Below are positions 62,475-64,000 of a stretch of DNA of 64,000 nucleotides, one piece after another (the first letter of the stretch is position 1; each line of letters opens with the position of its first letter). The stretch is from Paludibacteraceae bacterium. GTDB taxonomy: Bacteria > Bacteroidota > Bacteroidia > Bacteroidales > Paludibacteraceae. The notes beneath the pieces were generated by a model. That model saw only the letters and a list, made by a program, of their open reading frames with translations. It was not told where the DNA came from and did no database searches. Made by a program: the position numbers and the translations under genes. Location: NCBI GenBank assembly GCA_017450435.1, contig JAFSTO010000040.1, positions 20,553 through 84,552 on the forward strand. The letters are read 5' to 3'.

Positions 62475-63590
62475 TTATTGTTTGTTATTAGTTTTTAGAC
62501 AGACTTCTAAAATAGAATGACCACCCATTCCAAGGTTGTCATGTATCTGTTTCACTTGTAGTCCTGCTTCTGTGATAAGACGTGTCATATCATCAGTGTT
62601 GTACATCTTACTATTGCCGTTTGCCATTGCAGTAAAATAAAGGCTTATTTGTGTTAATGCAAATGCCGCCGGCAAGTATTTCTGTCGATCCCATAGTGTT
62701 TCCATTATGTACAAACTATTGCTATTGTCCATTATCTTTGCAGCTTTGCGAAAAATACTTATTATCTCTTGTTCGCCAAAGCAATCAAGAAATTGCGACA
62801 TCCAAATAACATCGTAGTGTTCGTCTGTAGGAAACTCGCTTGCCTTATCTAACAAATTTATTCCTACACTATGAATCCTATCAGCTCCGACTTTGCCGTC
62901 TGTTGCTTTATGCATCATTGCCAGTTGCTGTGGCAGGTCGCATACCGTAACTCTCGCGTCAGCATTATATTCCACACACCTCATTGCGAAACGTCCTGTA
63001 TTGCCGCCTACATCAAGTACATGTTTACCACCATCGGCAAAGATAATTTTTAGGGCCTCATCAAAGGAGTGGTCCGAATAATAGTGGTCGAAATCAAACC
63101 AGCTTTTCCTAACCTGTGCAGGAAGCGATGACAAGCCCTCATATATCGTACTCCAATTACCGAAGTGTCTTAGTCCGACCGGCTTACCCTCTTCCAGTGC
63201 TTGGTCCAGCGCAAACCAGCCTTCATAATTGACATCGTGATTAAAGTTGATATCAACTTGTATTAGCGGGTCGTTGAGTAGGAACCAGCCTACTTTAGAG
63301 AGAGTATAATGATTAGTTTTTGTGTCAATAATCACAGAACCGATGGTTAGCGATGCTTCCAAAAGGCATTTGGCAGCATACCGTGACAGACCGCTCTTCT
63401 CGGCAATATCTTCTTCTGTCATACCTTTTGCTGACTCTGACAACATGGCAAAGATTCCATAATGAATCATGAGACGAGCTGTCTGAAAGATAACCGGACC
63501 AAAGGATATGATGTGAGCGAGATATTGTGCTTCTTGAGCATTGTATCGCTCGCTTGTGAGCTCTTGGCTGATATGTTTTGATAGTTGCAC
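62475..63590 (-). CDS. SAM-dependent O-methyltransferase, 371 aa
   Basis: An N-terminal dimerisation winged helix (about 20-105; FAMLSESAKGMTEEDIAEKSGLSRYAAK) is followed by the methyltransferase domain with motif I LDVGGNTGRFA (193-200), an acidic strand end VTVCDLPQQ and DVIWMSQFLDCF. This is the caffeate/hydroxyneurosporene O-methyltransferase type. As the first gene of the operon it may methylate the aryl head group. The promoter lies 26 bp upstream. Confidence 0.88.
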   Translation of the reverse strand: MQLSKHISQELTSERYNAQEAQYLAHIISFGPVIFQTARLMIHYGIFAMLSESAKGMTEEDIAEKSGLSRYAAKCLLEASLTIGSVIIDTKTNHYTLSKVGWFLLNDPLIQVDINFNHDVNYEGWFALDQALEEGKPVGLRHFGNWSTIYEGLSSLPAQVRKSWFDFDHYYSDHSFDEALKIIFADGGKHVLDVGGNTGRFAMRCVEYNADARVTVCDLPQQLAMMHKATDGKVGADRIHSVGINLLDKASEFPTDEHYDVIWMSQFLDCFGEQEIISIFRKAAKIMDNSNSLYIMETLWDRQKYLPAAFALTQISLYFTAMANGNSKMYNTDDMTRLITEAGLQVKQIHDNLGMGGHSILEVCLKTNNKQ

Positions 63591-63615
63591 GACAACAAAA
63601 TGTAAAAAAAACGTA

Positions 63616-63646
63616 CAAAATTACTGCTTTTTTCTTAAATGACAAA
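63616..63646 (-). promoter_or_regulatory. Promoter of the aryl-polyene operon
   Basis: Read leftward: TTTG (complement 63643-63646), a 19-bp spacer, TAATTTTG (complement 63616-63623). Confidence 0.8.
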
Positions 63647-63929
63647 ATTATACCTCAAAATAAGTTTGATATATGAAAAAACTTGCTAATAACATCGCTT
63701 TCTACAACATTTTTTTGTGTGATTATTATGGTAAATGTTCTATGTATATTGTGATTGTTGTACAATTCAACATGTTCGCATGGATATGTTTTATTTTTGA
63801 AATGTGCAAGTGTAGGAATGTATTTTTTCCATTGTTTATATTTTATCTACTATATTTTTTCATTAGTGTCCACTAAAAATTTGGAAATTGTTCTTTGACT
63901 TATTGAAAATTAGTTAGTTACGAGAAAAA
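63647..63929. other. AT-rich spacer without a supported gene
   Basis: A 67-codon open frame at 63673-63876 has a composition dictated by AT-rich DNA (many Phe, Ile and Tyr) and no promoter or ribosome site, so I do not call it. Confidence 0.5.
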
Positions 63930-63961
63930 TTTGCCCGCGACGATTTGATTTTGTAATTTTG
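63930..63961 (+). promoter_or_regulatory. Promoter of the gene starting at 63982
   Basis: TTTG 63930-63933, a 20-bp spacer, TAATTTTG 63954-63961. The ATG follows 20 bp later. Confidence 0.8.
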
Positions 63962-63981
63962 CAGTCAAAATCATAATTGTC

Positions 63982-64000
63982 ATGAATAAAGCAGATTACG
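63982..64000 (+). CDS. Start of a gene cut by the window end (possibly HU-like)
   Basis: Only MNKADY is visible, behind a full promoter. Bacteroidetes HU-type DNA-binding proteins often begin MNKAD/E, so HU is a guess. Confidence 0.4.

Noticed and set aside
63673-63876. Possible small membrane protein of 67 codons
   Set aside because: The hydrophobic content follows from the AT-rich DNA, and there is no promoter or ribosome site.

Overview
The window is a chromosomal piece of a member of the phylum Bacteroidetes (Bacteroidota), most likely order Bacteroidales. Direct signs are many promoters of the Bacteroidetes type (TTTG, 19-20 bp, TAnnTTTG), type IX secretion (T9SS) C-terminal sorting domains, a BtuB/BtuG corrinoid-uptake locus, a V-type ATPase with the DUF2764 gene, and a DarA/B-like aryl polyene (flexirubin-type) cluster. 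I cannot name the genus. There are no rRNA or tRNA genes, CRISPR arrays, insertion sequences or phage genes.

Layout. 1-2.9 kb (+): end of a secreted protein, an outer-membrane protein and a vWA lipoprotein. 3.0-5.3 kb (-): glycosyltransferase, LpxL-type acyltransferase and a small conserved protein. 5.4-9.2 kb (+): recR, a membrane protein, a HAD hydrolase, a GNAT acetyltransferase and pyrG. 9.4-13.2 kb: AraC regulator, PagL-like outer-membrane lipid A deacylase (-) and ffh, the last two separated by a long perfect palindrome. 13.4-26.1 kb (-): two corrinoid-controlled units. The first is a cobalamin riboswitch followed by a secreted protein, BtuB, BtuG and a DUF4465 lipoprotein. The second is an almost identical riboswitch followed by one 2191-residue T9SS-sorted multidomain protein that also carries a DUF4465 module. 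26.3-29.8 kb (-): a hemerythrin-LuxR regulator, a beta-CASP metallo-beta-lactamase and a GSCFA protein.

29.8-47.1 kb (+): V-ATPase subunit E, DUF2764, a CotH-like membrane-anchored protein and subunit A, ended by a terminator. Then follow housekeeping genes (def, mntP, DUF3109, DUF4199, glycosyltransferase, TPR, reverse rubrerythrin, WYL, ABC-F, rdgB) and, 10.5 kb later under its own promoter, V-ATPase subunit B. Subunits D, I and K are not in the window, so the usual operon is split. A Crp/Fnr gene lies on the opposite strand inside this block.

47.1-63.6 kb (-): a T9SS-sorted vWA protein, then a 14-kb, tightly overlapping aryl-polyene operon read from one promoter near 63.63 kb: O-methyltransferase, tyrosine ammonia-lyase, two acyl carrier proteins, two ketosynthases each fused to a ketosynthase-like C-terminal domain, acyltransferases, an EamA-like membrane protein, a LolA-like protein, a glycosyltransferase-acyltransferase fusion, an esterase, an aryl-acid ligase and an MMPL exporter. 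The expected ketoreductase and dehydratases are absent. A new rightward gene begins at the last bases.

The most unusual signals are the duplicated B12 riboswitches (one with a predicted kissing-loop hairpin over the translation start, the other followed by a terminator), the giant B12-controlled surface protein, a dispersed palindromic repeat of which one copy sits inside a riboswitch loop, the CotH-like gene embedded in the split V-ATPase operon, and the double ketosynthase fusions.
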